From Flavobacterium eburneipallidum (GTDB lineage Bacteria > Bacteroidota > Bacteroidia > Flavobacteriales > Flavobacteriaceae), in contig NZ_CP114291.2 in the NCBI RefSeq assembly GCF_027111355.2, forward strand, positions 2,232,001 through 2,296,000: a stretch of 64,000 nt of DNA, in the 5' to 3' direction. Shown here in pieces: positions 24,747 through 34,256 of this stretch. The notes under the pieces are model-generated. The model did no database searches, was not told where the DNA came from, and saw only the letters and a list, made by a program, of their open reading frames with translations. Made by a program: the position numbers and the translations under genes. Position 1 is the first letter of the stretch. The number at the start of each line of letters is the position of its first letter.

Positions 24747-24798
24747 GGAAACGCATCGCCAACGTTTGGCTGCAACAAGCAAAGGCGGTGCACTTTCC
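24747..24798 (+). other. Second hairpin in the SusC leader region
   Basis: GGAAA and GCATCGCC (24747-24760) pair with GGCGGTGC and TTTCC (24784-24798); an inner TTTGGCT / AGCAAA stem is possible. One G-U pair favours the plus strand. It lies between the large RNA fold and the SusC gene. Confidence 0.5.
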
Positions 24799-24982
24799 TG
24801 TTACTAAAAAAACCTTTAAATTCTAATGCCTATGAATTAAACAAAAAACCTCAACCATTAAAGAAATTGCACCAATTAGTACTATCTGTGGAAAAAATTA
24901 ACTTTTAAAATAATCACTATAAGAAAAAAACAGAAAAATTTTCGTGCCTTGGCGACTTCATGGCAAGAACATAAAAAAAGCC

Positions 24983-25010
24983 CTCTAGTCTGTGACCAAA
25001 CTTCCTAGAG
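24983..25010. other. Short inverted repeat before SusC
   Basis: CTCTAG (24983-24988) / CTAGAG (25005-25010), following an A-run, 48 bp before the SusC start. Without a T-run it does not read as a plain terminator. Confidence 0.3.
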
Positions 25011-25057
25011 AGCCAGAACTAATAAAACCAATGTTTCATTAAAACCAAACCAAAAGT

Positions 25058-28000
25058 ATGAATAAATTTTCACACTTCAAGTTATGGATAGTCCAAGAAC
25101 TGCCCAAACTGTACTGCCTTTTTTTCCTGTGCTCCCTTACAGAAGGTTATACCCAAGACAAGACCATCACAGGAATTTTGACCGATACTAACGGCGTTTT
25201 ACCCAATGTGACCGTAACTGTCAAAAGTACAAGAATCACTACATTTTCAAATCTCAATGGCATTTACTTCATTACTGCCGCTCCTACCGATGTTCTTCTT
25301 TTTTCCTATATCGGTTACAAGACAACTGAAATTACCATAAACAACCGCCAAACGATTAATTTGTTAATGCAAGAAGATACCTCTATGCTACAAGAAGTGA
25401 CCATTAATGCAGGCTATTATTCAGTTAAAGACAGCGAACGAACTGGAAGCATTGCTAAAATCACTTCGACCGACATCGAAAAACAACCCGTAACCAATGT
25501 CTTGGCGACAATGCAAGGAAGGATGGCTGGGGTAAACATCACGCAGGAAACTGGTGTTCCTGGCGGTGGTTTCAACATTCAAATTCGGGGCATAAACAGT
25601 TTACGTACCGAGGGCAATGAACCACTCTACATCATAGATGGTGTTCCTTACGCTTCGCAAGCATTGGGATATTCCCAAATTTCAACCACCATACCAGGTG
25701 ATGGAAGTCCACTAAACAGCATCAATCCCAACGACATTCAAAGCATTGAAGTTTTGAAAGATGCCGATGCCACCGCCATTTATGGCTCAAGAGGAGCAAA
25801 TGGCGTGGTACTCATTAGTACAAAAAAAGGAAAGCAAGGCAAAACTCAATTTTCCATCAATGCGTCCAAAGGCTCTGGACGAGTCACAAAAACAATGCAA
25901 TTTATGAATACTGAACAATATTTGACGATGCGTCGTCAGGCTTTTGTCAACGACGGTATCACCCAATACCCAGACTATGAGTATGACATCAATGGAACTT
26001 GGGATCATACCCGAAATACTGATTGGCAAAAGGAACTGATTGGTGGTACAGCCGAAATTATGGGAGTCCAAACATCCATATCGGGGGGTAGTGAACAAAC
26101 CCAGTTTTTACTCAGCGGTACCTACAATTCCGAAACTACCGTTTTTCCAGGTGACTTCATCTATAAGAAGGCTGCCCTACATTCTAACATCAACCACCAA
26201 TCGGAAAACAAAAAATTTAAATTGAATTTTTCTGCCAATTATGTCAATCAGAATAATGACCAACCTTGGACTGATTTCACACTAACAGCGATGTCGCTGG
26301 CTCCAAATGCCCCTGCATTGTATGATAATCAAGGCAATTTAAACTGGGAAAACAATACTTGGGACAATCCCTTGGCCAATCTCGAAGGAAAGTTCAATTC
26401 CAAAACTGGTGACATTGTTGCCAACACCCTTTTGTCCTACCAACTGTTCAAAAATTGGGAACTAAAATCCAGCTTTGGCTATACTAACCTACACTACAAA
26501 GAAAGCCGTACCACCCCATCCACACTCTACAATCCTGCCTACAATAGCACCAGTAGAAACTCATCGATTCTGATCAACAACACCAACAGGCAATCTCGGA
26601 TCATCGAACCTCAAATTAATTGGAAAAAGGAATTTGGAAAATTAAATGTGGATCTCCTTTTAGGCGGCACCTTCTTAAACCAAAACAGCGACCAAGTAAT
26701 CGTAAGAGGTAGAGGGTTTACCAGCAACAGTCTCCTTTATGATTTAGCATCGGCTACCACCATAACGGTACTCAACAATCAAGAAACTGCTTATAAATAC
26801 CAAGCCTTTTTTGGTCGCATCAATTGGAAATGGCAGGACAAATATATTTTGAACGCTACTGGAAGAAGGGATGGATCTAGCCGTTTTGGTCCTGGCAAAC
26901 AGTTCGCTAATTTTGGTGCCATTGGAACTGCTTGGTTATTTTCGAATGAGCAATTTTTAAAAAACAATACTTCTCTTTTTAGTTTCGGTAAGTTGAGAGC
27001 TAGTTATGGTACAACAGGAAACGACCAAATTGGCGACTACCAATTTATGGATACTTACAGTTCTTCTGGAAGTAGTTATCAAAGTGTTGTCGGATTACAG
27101 CCTAGCCGTCTTTTTAATTCCAATTATGGCTGGGAAACCAATACCAAGTTGGAGATTGCACTAGAAACTGGCTTTTTGGAAGACCGCATTTTCTTCACTT
27201 GGGCTTGGTACAATAATCAATCTTCCAACCAACTCGTCGGAATTCCTCTGCCAGCCACAACTGGTTTTAGTTCACTACAAGCCAATTTGGATGCTACCGT
27301 TCAAAACAGCGGAATTGAAATCACCTTACGGACAACCAATATTCAATCTGGAGGATTCAACTGGACAACCAATTTCAATCTAACCGTGCCCAAAAACAAA
27401 TTGATTTCCTTCCCAGAATTGGAAAGTTCCACTTATGCCAACCAATATGTGGTTGGGCAATCCATAAACATTCAAAAATTGTATAATAATACTGGTTTAA
27501 ATTCTCAAACAGGAATTTATGGCTTCGAAGATGTCAATGGTGATGGACAAATCACTTATCCCGATGACTCACAAACCATTCGAGATTTTAGTCCAAAATA
27601 TTTTGGTGGATTACAAAATCATCTGGAATACAAAGGATGGCAACTGGATTTCTTGTTTCAATTTGTCAAACAAGAAAATTTCAATTGGGCTTACATGGCA
27701 GGGCTTCCTGGCGCTTTCGTGAACCAATCAGTTTATGCTGCTGACAGTTGGCAAAAACCTGGGGATACCAATCCCAATCAACAATATTCCACAGGAGTAA
27801 ACAATGACGTGGTGGAGGCTTATTATAAATACATTTCCAGTAATGCCGCAGTAAGCGACGCTTCTTTCATTCGACTAAAAAACATTGCAATATCCTATGA
27901 CATTCCTAAAAGTTGGATTAAAGAACTTCAATGTAAAATGTATGTGCAAGGGCAGAATTTATTGTTGTTCACGCCTTATAAAGGCGCTGATCCCGAATTT

Positions 28001-28063
28001 AGATCCGCAGGCTATTTGCCACCACTTAAAGTAATTACTGCGGGCATTCAATTGAATTTCTAA
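25058..28063 (+). CDS. SusC/RagA family TonB-linked outer-membrane transporter
   Basis: A 1001-residue TonB-dependent transporter. After a signal region ending near ...EGYTQ (about residue 32) comes a carboxypeptidase-like beta domain (ITGILTDTNGVLPNVTVTVKS), then the plug with GVNITQETGVPGGGFNIQIRGINSL and SIEVLKDADATAIYGSRGANGVVLI (SusC signatures), then the barrel ending LKVITAGIQLNF. It imports polymers or peptides together with a SusD lipoprotein, which is the next gene, 18 bp on. Its GC is higher than that of the defence genes upstream. With an S9 peptidase in the operon, a peptide substrate is a fair guess. Confidence 0.93.
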   Translation: MNKFSHFKLWIVQELPKLYCLFFLCSLTEGYTQDKTITGILTDTNGVLPNVTVTVKSTRITTFSNLNGIYFITAAPTDVLLFSYIGYKTTEITINNRQTINLLMQEDTSMLQEVTINAGYYSVKDSERTGSIAKITSTDIEKQPVTNVLATMQGRMAGVNITQETGVPGGGFNIQIRGINSLRTEGNEPLYIIDGVPYASQALGYSQISTTIPGDGSPLNSINPNDIQSIEVLKDADATAIYGSRGANGVVLISTKKGKQGKTQFSINASKGSGRVTKTMQFMNTEQYLTMRRQAFVNDGITQYPDYEYDINGTWDHTRNTDWQKELIGGTAEIMGVQTSISGGSEQTQFLLSGTYNSETTVFPGDFIYKKAALHSNINHQSENKKFKLNFSANYVNQNNDQPWTDFTLTAMSLAPNAPALYDNQGNLNWENNTWDNPLANLEGKFNSKTGDIVANTLLSYQLFKNWELKSSFGYTNLHYKESRTTPSTLYNPAYNSTSRNSSILINNTNRQSRIIEPQINWKKEFGKLNVDLLLGGTFLNQNSDQVIVRGRGFTSNSLLYDLASATTITVLNNQETAYKYQAFFGRINWKWQDKYILNATGRRDGSSRFGPGKQFANFGAIGTAWLFSNEQFLKNNTSLFSFGKLRASYGTTGNDQIGDYQFMDTYSSSGSSYQSVVGLQPSRLFNSNYGWETNTKLEIALETGFLEDRIFFTWAWYNNQSSNQLVGIPLPATTGFSSLQANLDATVQNSGIEITLRTTNIQSGGFNWTTNFNLTVPKNKLISFPELESSTYANQYVVGQSINIQKLYNNTGLNSQTGIYGFEDVNGDGQITYPDDSQTIRDFSPKYFGGLQNHLEYKGWQLDFLFQFVKQENFNWAYMAGLPGAFVNQSVYAADSWQKPGDTNPNQQYSTGVNNDVVEAYYKYISSNAAVSDASFIRLKNIAISYDIPKSWIKELQCKMYVQGQNLLLFTPYKGADPEFRSAGYLPPLKVITAGIQLNF

Positions 28064-28081
28064 CCATTAAAACTTTTCAAG

Positions 28082-29506
28082 ATGAAAATCAACAACCATA
28101 TAATCTCTTTACACTTATTTTCGAATAAGTGGAACAACAAAAAATGGATGCTTCTATTGTTACTGCCATCTTACTTCTTAAACAGCTGTGACAGCTTTGT
28201 GGAAGTGGGATTACCTAATTCACAATTAACTTCCCAAGGCGTTTTTGAGGACAAAGCCACTGCGAATGCTGCCATGGTCGACATTTACAACAAAATCAGG
28301 GACAATGGATTGCTGACAGGTAATTCCTCGGGGATTTCCAATCAATTGGGTAACTATACCGATGAACTCATCTGTTATGGCTCAACGGCCAGCGCATCCA
28401 TCGACTTTTACAACAATGCACTAGTTGCCACCAACAGCAACATTTCAGGAGTATGGAATGGTAGTTACAACCAAATCTATGGTACGAACAGTGTTTTGGA
28501 AGGAGTTAAAAATGCCTTGGCATTACCAGCATCAGACCGTGACCAACTTACAGGAGAAGCATTATTCGTCAGAGCATTAATTCACCTTTACCTAACGAAT
28601 CTTTTTGGAGACATCCCCTACATCACTACGACTGACTACAAACAAAACAACTCTCCAAAACGAATTCCCCAAACGGAAGTGTACGACAAAATCAAAACCG
28701 ACTTAAAACAAGCCATTGAACTATTACCAGAAAGTTACGTCAGTACTGAAAAAGTGCGTCCCAACAAATATGCAGCTATTGCGTTGCTAGCAAGAGTGGA
28801 TTTATATTCGGAAAATTGGGCAGAAGCTTTAGAGAATGCCAGCAAAGTGATTAGTAACACAACATTGTACAAATGGACAAGCTTAGATAAAGTATTTTTA
28901 AAAAATAGTACAACCACCATTTGGCAATTGATGCCAGCTGTCAAAGGAAAAAATACTTTTGAAGGGGAAACATTCATTTTCACGGCTGGCCCTCCACCCC
29001 TGACAGCATTGAGTTCCGGTTTGATGGATGCCTTTTCTATGGGTGATTTGCGCAAAAGTTGGTGGACAAAAGCGGTTACTAACGGCACGGACACTTGGTA
29101 TCATGCCTACAAATACAAAGAATTTCAAAACACAGTCACTTCATTGGAATATTCCATCATACTGCGTTTGGCAGAACAATACCTGATTCGTGCCGAAGCC
29201 AAAGCACATTTGAATGACGCCCTAGGTGCGTCCCAAGATTTGAATGCCGTCCGTAATCAAGCTGGATTAGGTAATACGACTGCAATCACAATTGACGAAC
29301 TTCTAGAAGCGGTTTTAAAAGAACGAAGACTGGAATTTTTCACAGAATTCGGTCATCGCTTTTTTGACTTAAAAAGAACCAATACATTAGATTCTGCACT
29401 TACAGGAGTTAAGTTGGGTTGGGATGCCAAAGACCATCTTTGGCCAATTCCTGCAACGGAATTAGCAGTCAATCCTAATTTACGACCTCAAAATCCAGGT
29501 TATTAA
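28082..29506 (+). CDS. RagB/SusD family nutrient-uptake lipoprotein
   Basis: A 474-residue surface lipoprotein that forms the lid over the SusC pore. An N-terminal segment of about 30 residues precedes the signal helix, with a lipobox at LNSCDSF (Cys near 36). TPR-like helices give ALFVRALIHLYLTNLFGDIPYI and LIRAEAKAHLNDALGASQDLNAVRNQAGL, both classic SusD signatures, as is ERRLEFFTEFGHRFFDLKR near the end. The C-terminus NPNLRPQNPGY is typical. One base separates it from the S9 peptidase gene. Confidence 0.93.
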   Translation: MKINNHIISLHLFSNKWNNKKWMLLLLLPSYFLNSCDSFVEVGLPNSQLTSQGVFEDKATANAAMVDIYNKIRDNGLLTGNSSGISNQLGNYTDELICYGSTASASIDFYNNALVATNSNISGVWNGSYNQIYGTNSVLEGVKNALALPASDRDQLTGEALFVRALIHLYLTNLFGDIPYITTTDYKQNNSPKRIPQTEVYDKIKTDLKQAIELLPESYVSTEKVRPNKYAAIALLARVDLYSENWAEALENASKVISNTTLYKWTSLDKVFLKNSTTTIWQLMPAVKGKNTFEGETFIFTAGPPPLTALSSGLMDAFSMGDLRKSWWTKAVTNGTDTWYHAYKYKEFQNTVTSLEYSIILRLAEQYLIRAEAKAHLNDALGASQDLNAVRNQAGLGNTTAITIDELLEAVLKERRLEFFTEFGHRFFDLKRTNTLDSALTGVKLGWDAKDHLWPIPATELAVNPNLRPQNPGY

Positions 29507-29507
29507 A

Positions 29508-32192
29508 ATGGATACTTTTAAAATGGATACTGTAAAAAAAGGATTTGATCATAGGTTGAAACCTCAATTAAAGTGCCTTTTCCTTCTGGCACTCCTATTT
29601 TTTGCTTTAATGACCTGTCCCACAGCGGGACAGGTAAAGCAAAAAAAGCACCTTACCCCTGTCGATTATCCGCTTTGGGGAACTTTACAACTGGAGGAAT
29701 TCTCCGAGAGAGGGCAATGGGTCAGTTATGCCATGCAATACGAAGAACAACAAACCGACACCTTATTCCTAAAAAACACTGAAAACAGAAAACTAAAATT
29801 CTTTCCAAAGGGTTCGAATGGTCAATTCAACAAAGAGGAGTCTTTTGCCTGTTTAGTGCCTTCTGGTTTAGCAATAACAAATCTGAAAACAAATCAACAA
29901 CAATTGATTCTTGATGCAATTGCTTTTGACTTTTCGTCCAATGCGAAATATACGATTGTATTAAAAAGGAATTCAAAAAACCAAAAAAGCCTTGAAATCA
30001 GGTCTTCAAACGGCGAAGGACTTGAAGACATCAAAGATGTTAATGCTTTTCTCTTGAACGATGCCGCAAACAAGCTGGTTTGCTCCATTGAATCAAACAA
30101 CCAAAATTCGGTAATGGTAATAAATTTGGACAAAAACATAACCAAAAAAGTCCTTATGGAAGATCCAAAATGCCATTTCACGAATTTAGCTTGGAACTCT
30201 AGCGGTACTGCTTTAGCTTTTTTTCAGGAAGCTAGGGATAAAACCGACACGACGGATACGAAGTTGCTCCATTACAATTGCAACATGAATAAACTCCAAT
30301 CGTTTTCATTGGAAGGACAAAGTAATATTCCAACGAAAATGGATACTAGCGGAATCATCCCGTTGACGATTTCCGATGATGGGCAAAAAGTGTTTTTTGG
30401 TGTAAAAGAAAAAGAGCAATTGGAAAATATACAAAATTCTGAATCAATTCAAATTTGGAGAACGAACGATAATTGGATATATCCTCAACAAAAAATTATT
30501 CAAAACTGGAAAAAAACCGTTAAAACAGCTGTGTGGAAAACTGTTACCAATCAATTTCTTGCAATTACTTCCGTTGAATGTCCTAAGCTAATACTAGATG
30601 GAAAACAGCAATGGGCACTGATATACAATCCAATTGCTGAAAAACCACAATACAAATACAATGATGATAGAGACATCCATGCAAAAAACTTATATACTGG
30701 GGAATGTAAGTTGGTCATAGAAAAACTGCCAGAGAACATCCAAAATATTTTAACCATCCCAAATACAAATTATATCGTTTATTACAAAAACAAAAACTGG
30801 TGGGTCTTGGATTTAAACTCCCAAACAAAACTAAATCTTACTGAAAAACTCAACATCAATTTTGAAGATGTACACTATGATAGAGCAGGAGACAAACCAA
30901 CTTATGGCATCGCAGCTTGGAATAAAAAAAATAATAGCATCTTAATTTATGACCAGTACGACATTTGGGAAATTACAGTTGACGGTAAAAAAACTACACG
31001 ACTTACAAGTGGTAAAGAAAAGCAAATTTGCTTTAGAATTCCAAAACGTAAAAACGGCACTTGGAACAAAATAAACTTTGATGGTTTGAGCTGTAGTGAA
31101 GTAGATCTAGATCAAGGATTAATCTTGGAAGCCAATGGAGATGATTTGTTTTCAGGATATTATATCTGGAATAGAAAACAAAAGGAATCAAAAATAATAT
31201 ATGCTAACAAAACAATAGACCAATTAATTAAAGCTTCAAAAAATAATGGTTATGTCTATCGTGATCAGGAATACGATAGTCCTCCTACTCTATTTTTTAA
31301 TGATCCATCTAAAAATAATCCCCAAAAACTATTTGAAAGTAACCCACAACACCATAATTACAATTGGGGAAAATCAGAACTTGTTCATTATCAAAATAGG
31401 AAAGGAAAAACACTAAAAGCAATATTGTACTATCCTGCAGCATACAATCCAATTAAAAAATATCCGATGATTGTGCATGTTTACGAACGACAGTCTGATG
31501 AATTGCATTCTTATGTAAACCCCTCCGAACTGGATTCAAGGGGATTCAACAGAACTAATTTTACTTCTCAAGACTATTTTGTATTATTACCCGACATCAG
31601 CTACGAAATAGGAAATCCAGGTAGTTCTGCCTTGGATTGTGTCGTTGCTGCAACGCAAAAAATAATTGACAAAGGTTTAGTATTGCCCAATAAAATAGGA
31701 CTGATTGGACATTCATTTGGAGGCTATGAAACCAGTTTCATTGTTACCCAAACCAATCTTTTTGCCACGGCAATTGTGGGAGCTGCAACTACTGATTTAA
31801 CGAGTTGGTATCTCTCCGTGGGTTGGAATAATGGAAGACCCGAAATTTGGCGTTTCGAAAATCAACAATGGAGAATGGGAAAGTCACTCTTTGATGACAT
31901 GGAATCCTATAATCAAAACTCACCAATTCTAAACACTAAAAATATTAAAACACCATTACTGATTTGGACTGGAGAAAATGACAAACAAGTGAATGCAAAC
32001 CAGAGCATTGAATTCTTTCTCGCTTTAAAAAGATTGGAAAAACAAGCTACGATGTTAGTTTATCCCAATGAACGACATGCTTTAATGAGGGATGAAAGCC
32101 AAAGAGATTTATCCCGACGCATTCAAAATTGGTTTAACTATTATTTGAAAGACAAATTGCCAGAATCTTGGATATTTGAAACTAAAAAGTAA
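29508..32192 (+). CDS. S9 family (prolyl oligopeptidase-like) peptidase, exported
   Basis: An 894-residue serine peptidase. A signal helix at about residues 24-41 (LFLLALLFFALMTCPTAG) implies export. Residues about 60-600 form a beta-propeller; the C-terminal alpha/beta hydrolase has the nucleophile Ser736 in GHSFGGYE, the acid in WTGENDKQVN and the His in NERHALM. The first 12 bases are nearly repeated (AAAATGGATACT twice), giving two in-frame starts. One base after susD, so one operon. It probably trims peptides taken up by, or made for, the SusCD pair. Confidence 0.9.
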   Translation: MDTFKMDTVKKGFDHRLKPQLKCLFLLALLFFALMTCPTAGQVKQKKHLTPVDYPLWGTLQLEEFSERGQWVSYAMQYEEQQTDTLFLKNTENRKLKFFPKGSNGQFNKEESFACLVPSGLAITNLKTNQQQLILDAIAFDFSSNAKYTIVLKRNSKNQKSLEIRSSNGEGLEDIKDVNAFLLNDAANKLVCSIESNNQNSVMVINLDKNITKKVLMEDPKCHFTNLAWNSSGTALAFFQEARDKTDTTDTKLLHYNCNMNKLQSFSLEGQSNIPTKMDTSGIIPLTISDDGQKVFFGVKEKEQLENIQNSESIQIWRTNDNWIYPQQKIIQNWKKTVKTAVWKTVTNQFLAITSVECPKLILDGKQQWALIYNPIAEKPQYKYNDDRDIHAKNLYTGECKLVIEKLPENIQNILTIPNTNYIVYYKNKNWWVLDLNSQTKLNLTEKLNINFEDVHYDRAGDKPTYGIAAWNKKNNSILIYDQYDIWEITVDGKKTTRLTSGKEKQICFRIPKRKNGTWNKINFDGLSCSEVDLDQGLILEANGDDLFSGYYIWNRKQKESKIIYANKTIDQLIKASKNNGYVYRDQEYDSPPTLFFNDPSKNNPQKLFESNPQHHNYNWGKSELVHYQNRKGKTLKAILYYPAAYNPIKKYPMIVHVYERQSDELHSYVNPSELDSRGFNRTNFTSQDYFVLLPDISYEIGNPGSSALDCVVAATQKIIDKGLVLPNKIGLIGHSFGGYETSFIVTQTNLFATAIVGAATTDLTSWYLSVGWNNGRPEIWRFENQQWRMGKSLFDDMESYNQNSPILNTKNIKTPLLIWTGENDKQVNANQSIEFFLALKRLEKQATMLVYPNERHALMRDESQRDLSRRIQNWFNYYLKDKLPESWIFETKK

Positions 32193-32201
32193 CAAAAAAA
32201 C

Positions 32202-32230
32202 AATGCAGTTACCGTAATGGTAACTGCATT
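32202..32230. terminator. Hairpin at the end of the SusCD operon, convergent side
   Basis: Perfect stem AATGCAGTTACC / GGTAACTGCATT with loop GTAAT; on the minus strand it is followed by a T-run, so it best serves the DUF6520 transcript. Confidence 0.7.
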
Positions 32231-32232
32231 AC

Positions 32233-32265
32233 AAAAAAAAGCTTAACTCAATTTAGCTTTTTTTT
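32233..32265. terminator. Second terminator hairpin
   Basis: AAAAAAAAGCT / AGCTTTTTTTT with an 11-base loop, T-run on the plus strand; it ends the SusC-SusD-peptidase operon and overlaps the stop of the convergent peptide gene. Confidence 0.7.
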
Positions 32266-32533
32266 AATTGCTGGCTCTGTACAATTCCACTGCGCAATCT
32301 CCAGCTTCATCTTTTCCGAATACCTGTTGATTGGCGTTCGTTTTACACAATATGTTTCCGGTGTTACTACACTGAACGGATTGGTTGCAGGCTCCTGCAA
32401 CTTGAACCCAACCTTGAATTGGAGCAGGGGCTGCTTTTTTAGCAACATTCACTGTGTGTGAAGCAAAAGCTCCAGTAACGGCCAATGCAAATACACCCAT
32501 TGGCAAAATCATTTTTACAATACTTGTTTTCAT
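32264..32533 (-). CDS. DUF6520-like four-cysteine exported peptide
   Basis: An 89-residue protein. The N-terminus is a signal peptide (MKTSIVKMILPMGVFALAVTGAFA). The mature part has four cysteines, Cys49, Cys55, Cys63 and Cys80, in the order GACNQSVQC, GNILCKT, GDCAVEL, and ends ELYRASN. This matches my recall of the DUF6520 family found in multiple copies next to MauE/DoxX genes in Flavobacteriia; function unknown. It is the last gene of the minus-strand unit led by the MauE-type protein, 95 bp away. Two disulfides are likely; a link to the redox protein is inferred. Confidence 0.8.
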   Translation of the reverse strand: MKTSIVKMILPMGVFALAVTGAFASHTVNVAKKAAPAPIQGWVQVAGACNQSVQCSNTGNILCKTNANQQVFGKDEAGDCAVELYRASN

Positions 32534-32598
32534 GATAATTAAATTTAAATTTTAAAATGCGATCTACTCTTTTTTACAGGTTTTCGATCTTGGTCCTG

Positions 32599-32612
32599 AT
32601 ACTGGCCAGTAT
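32599..32612. promoter_or_regulatory. Perfect palindrome before the DUF6520 gene
   Basis: ATACTGGCCAGTAT, 14 bp, sits in the 95-bp spacer between the MauE-type gene and the DUF6520 gene, about 66 bp before the start. It may be an operator or a processing/attenuation hairpin. Confidence 0.4.
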
Positions 32613-32628
32613 GTCGTCTCAAGAAATT

Positions 32629-34146
32629 CTATTGGGAATTTCTCGATTTATTTTTAAATAGATTTCCTAGTGAATAAGCAACAATTTGATCGTCAATCAA
32701 AGCATACAAATACGAATCGGTAACAATGAAGTTTCTCATTTTTTGATGATTGAGATGATATACATAAAAACTGAACTGATATGAATTTTCAACAATGTCA
32801 TAAACATCAATTACAGAGGCCTGACTCCATAACTTTTGCGATTCAAATTTCCCTTCCACATTGGAGTGAACAAAAAGTAAATTTTTAAATACTGAACTGG
32901 AAGCATTGACGGTAAATGGGGGTGCCGAAAATTGCTTTATTCCCTCCTTGGGCAAATAGGCAATTTTTATTTTTGCTCGACTATTAGTATCGATAGTTTG
33001 ACCACGATACGATAATTTAAGCTGGTGATCGGTTATAATGAATTGATTTCGATAGTAATACACATAAACTAGCTTTTGTAACGATGAACTGTAATGTAAA
33101 CTACCGTCCGTATCAAAAACCCCATCAATTTGTTTTTGCAATAGCTCGGGAGCAAGCTTTGTTTTGAACCGATTACCAAGAGTAATGAGGGCTAGCGTGT
33201 TTTCTCTTTTTCGGACATCACGGGTACGGATGGCAAGCGCACCATTACTCATAATTGTTGCCGTTGAAAAGTGGATTTTTCGAAAAGGAACTAAAGTTGC
33301 CTTCCAATTTGAAATAGTTCCTCTGAAAATACACGGAATTGTGCCGTCAAGTACATAAAAATAAGGAGGTACGACTTTTACCTGAATGGAACGAAAAGGC
33401 AAATCAATGGTATTGATCTGGATGGTGTATTGCATTCTGTTTTTTAATGTCGAATCCAAAACAGTAATCTGAGAGGGATTGGTATAATTGCCAAGATAAA
33501 TATTGCCCATCCCCGTTCCTGCTAAATAATAGGAGTTAAATTCCAGATCCTGCTGATACTTTTTATTGATTTGATGCGGAATAAAGCGTCTAATAAATGG
33601 ATTCCGATGATGAATAATTTCCTCCGAAGTCACGAACAACAGAATGACTAGAGCAACACTACCAACAAACAAAGTGGAAGTCACAATCCAGAGGAGATTC
33701 ATTTTTTTGGAACTCTGTTTAGGCTGTAAAGTTGTTATCAAGTATATGCCGATGAAAGCCAAGACAACAAACATAACATTAAAAAGGAGATGCTGTTTCC
33801 AACTCATATTTTCAAGAATCCCTCCACAAGAACAAGGAACGAAAGAACTGAAATTTAAAATGACGACAATGTAAGTACTAAACAGAACCATCAAACTAAA
33901 AGCAGCATAAAAACCTATTAAACGCCATTTATGGTAAATCAACAAGATAACAATGAATAACTCTAAAAAAGGAACTCCAAAAGCGACCCAGCCAGCAAAA
34001 GCACTCAATAATGGAGATTGTCCCAGTTGCACCTGAAAAGTGTCAAAATCTAATAATTTGCTGGTGGCTGCATATACAAACAATAGAATATGGAGCATTG
34101 TTATAAGCTCAATAATTACGCTTTGTGTTCTGAAAGATAATTGCAT
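32629..34146 (-). CDS. MauE/DoxX-type redox membrane protein with a C-terminal beta-rich periplasmic domain
   Basis: A 505-residue protein. Residues about 8-180 form five membrane helices, with the MauE hallmark VPCSCGG (Cys105, Cys107) at the end of the third. The remainder (about 190-490) is rich in beta strands (YYLAGTGMGNIYLGN, YFYVLDGTIPCIFRG), like a propeller, and would be outside the inner membrane. MauE-type proteins handle disulfides for exported proteins. A motif GTTGTCACTTTGGGA at 34201-34215, about 55 bp upstream, matches repeats near 35.7 kb. Likely partner of the DUF6520 peptide. Confidence 0.8.
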   Translation of the reverse strand: MQLSFRTQSVIIELITMLHILLFVYAATSKLLDFDTFQVQLGQSPLLSAFAGWVAFGVPFLELFIVILLIYHKWRLIGFYAAFSLMVLFSTYIVVILNFSSFVPCSCGGILENMSWKQHLLFNVMFVVLAFIGIYLITTLQPKQSSKKMNLLWIVTSTLFVGSVALVILLFVTSEEIIHHRNPFIRRFIPHQINKKYQQDLEFNSYYLAGTGMGNIYLGNYTNPSQITVLDSTLKNRMQYTIQINTIDLPFRSIQVKVVPPYFYVLDGTIPCIFRGTISNWKATLVPFRKIHFSTATIMSNGALAIRTRDVRKRENTLALITLGNRFKTKLAPELLQKQIDGVFDTDGSLHYSSSLQKLVYVYYYRNQFIITDHQLKLSYRGQTIDTNSRAKIKIAYLPKEGIKQFSAPPFTVNASSSVFKNLLFVHSNVEGKFESQKLWSQASVIDVYDIVENSYQFSFYVYHLNHQKMRNFIVTDSYLYALIDDQIVAYSLGNLFKNKSRNSQ

Positions 34147-34200
34147 GAAGTGATGGATTAGTTTTGATTCAGTAAAATTCTGAATTTCAAAACAATAACA

Positions 34201-34215
34201 GTTGTCACTTTGGGA
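34201..34215 (+). promoter_or_regulatory. Candidate AraC-regulator site before the MauE-type gene
   Basis: GTTGTCACTTTGGGA differs by one base from GTTGTCAATTTGGGA at 35737-35751 in the tandem repeats of the next intergenic region. It lies about 55 bp upstream of the MauE-type start, a fair place for activator binding. Confidence 0.5.
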
Positions 34216-34256
34216 GCAAAACTTTCCTAAAACGGATAAGTTGTTATAAAGTCAAC

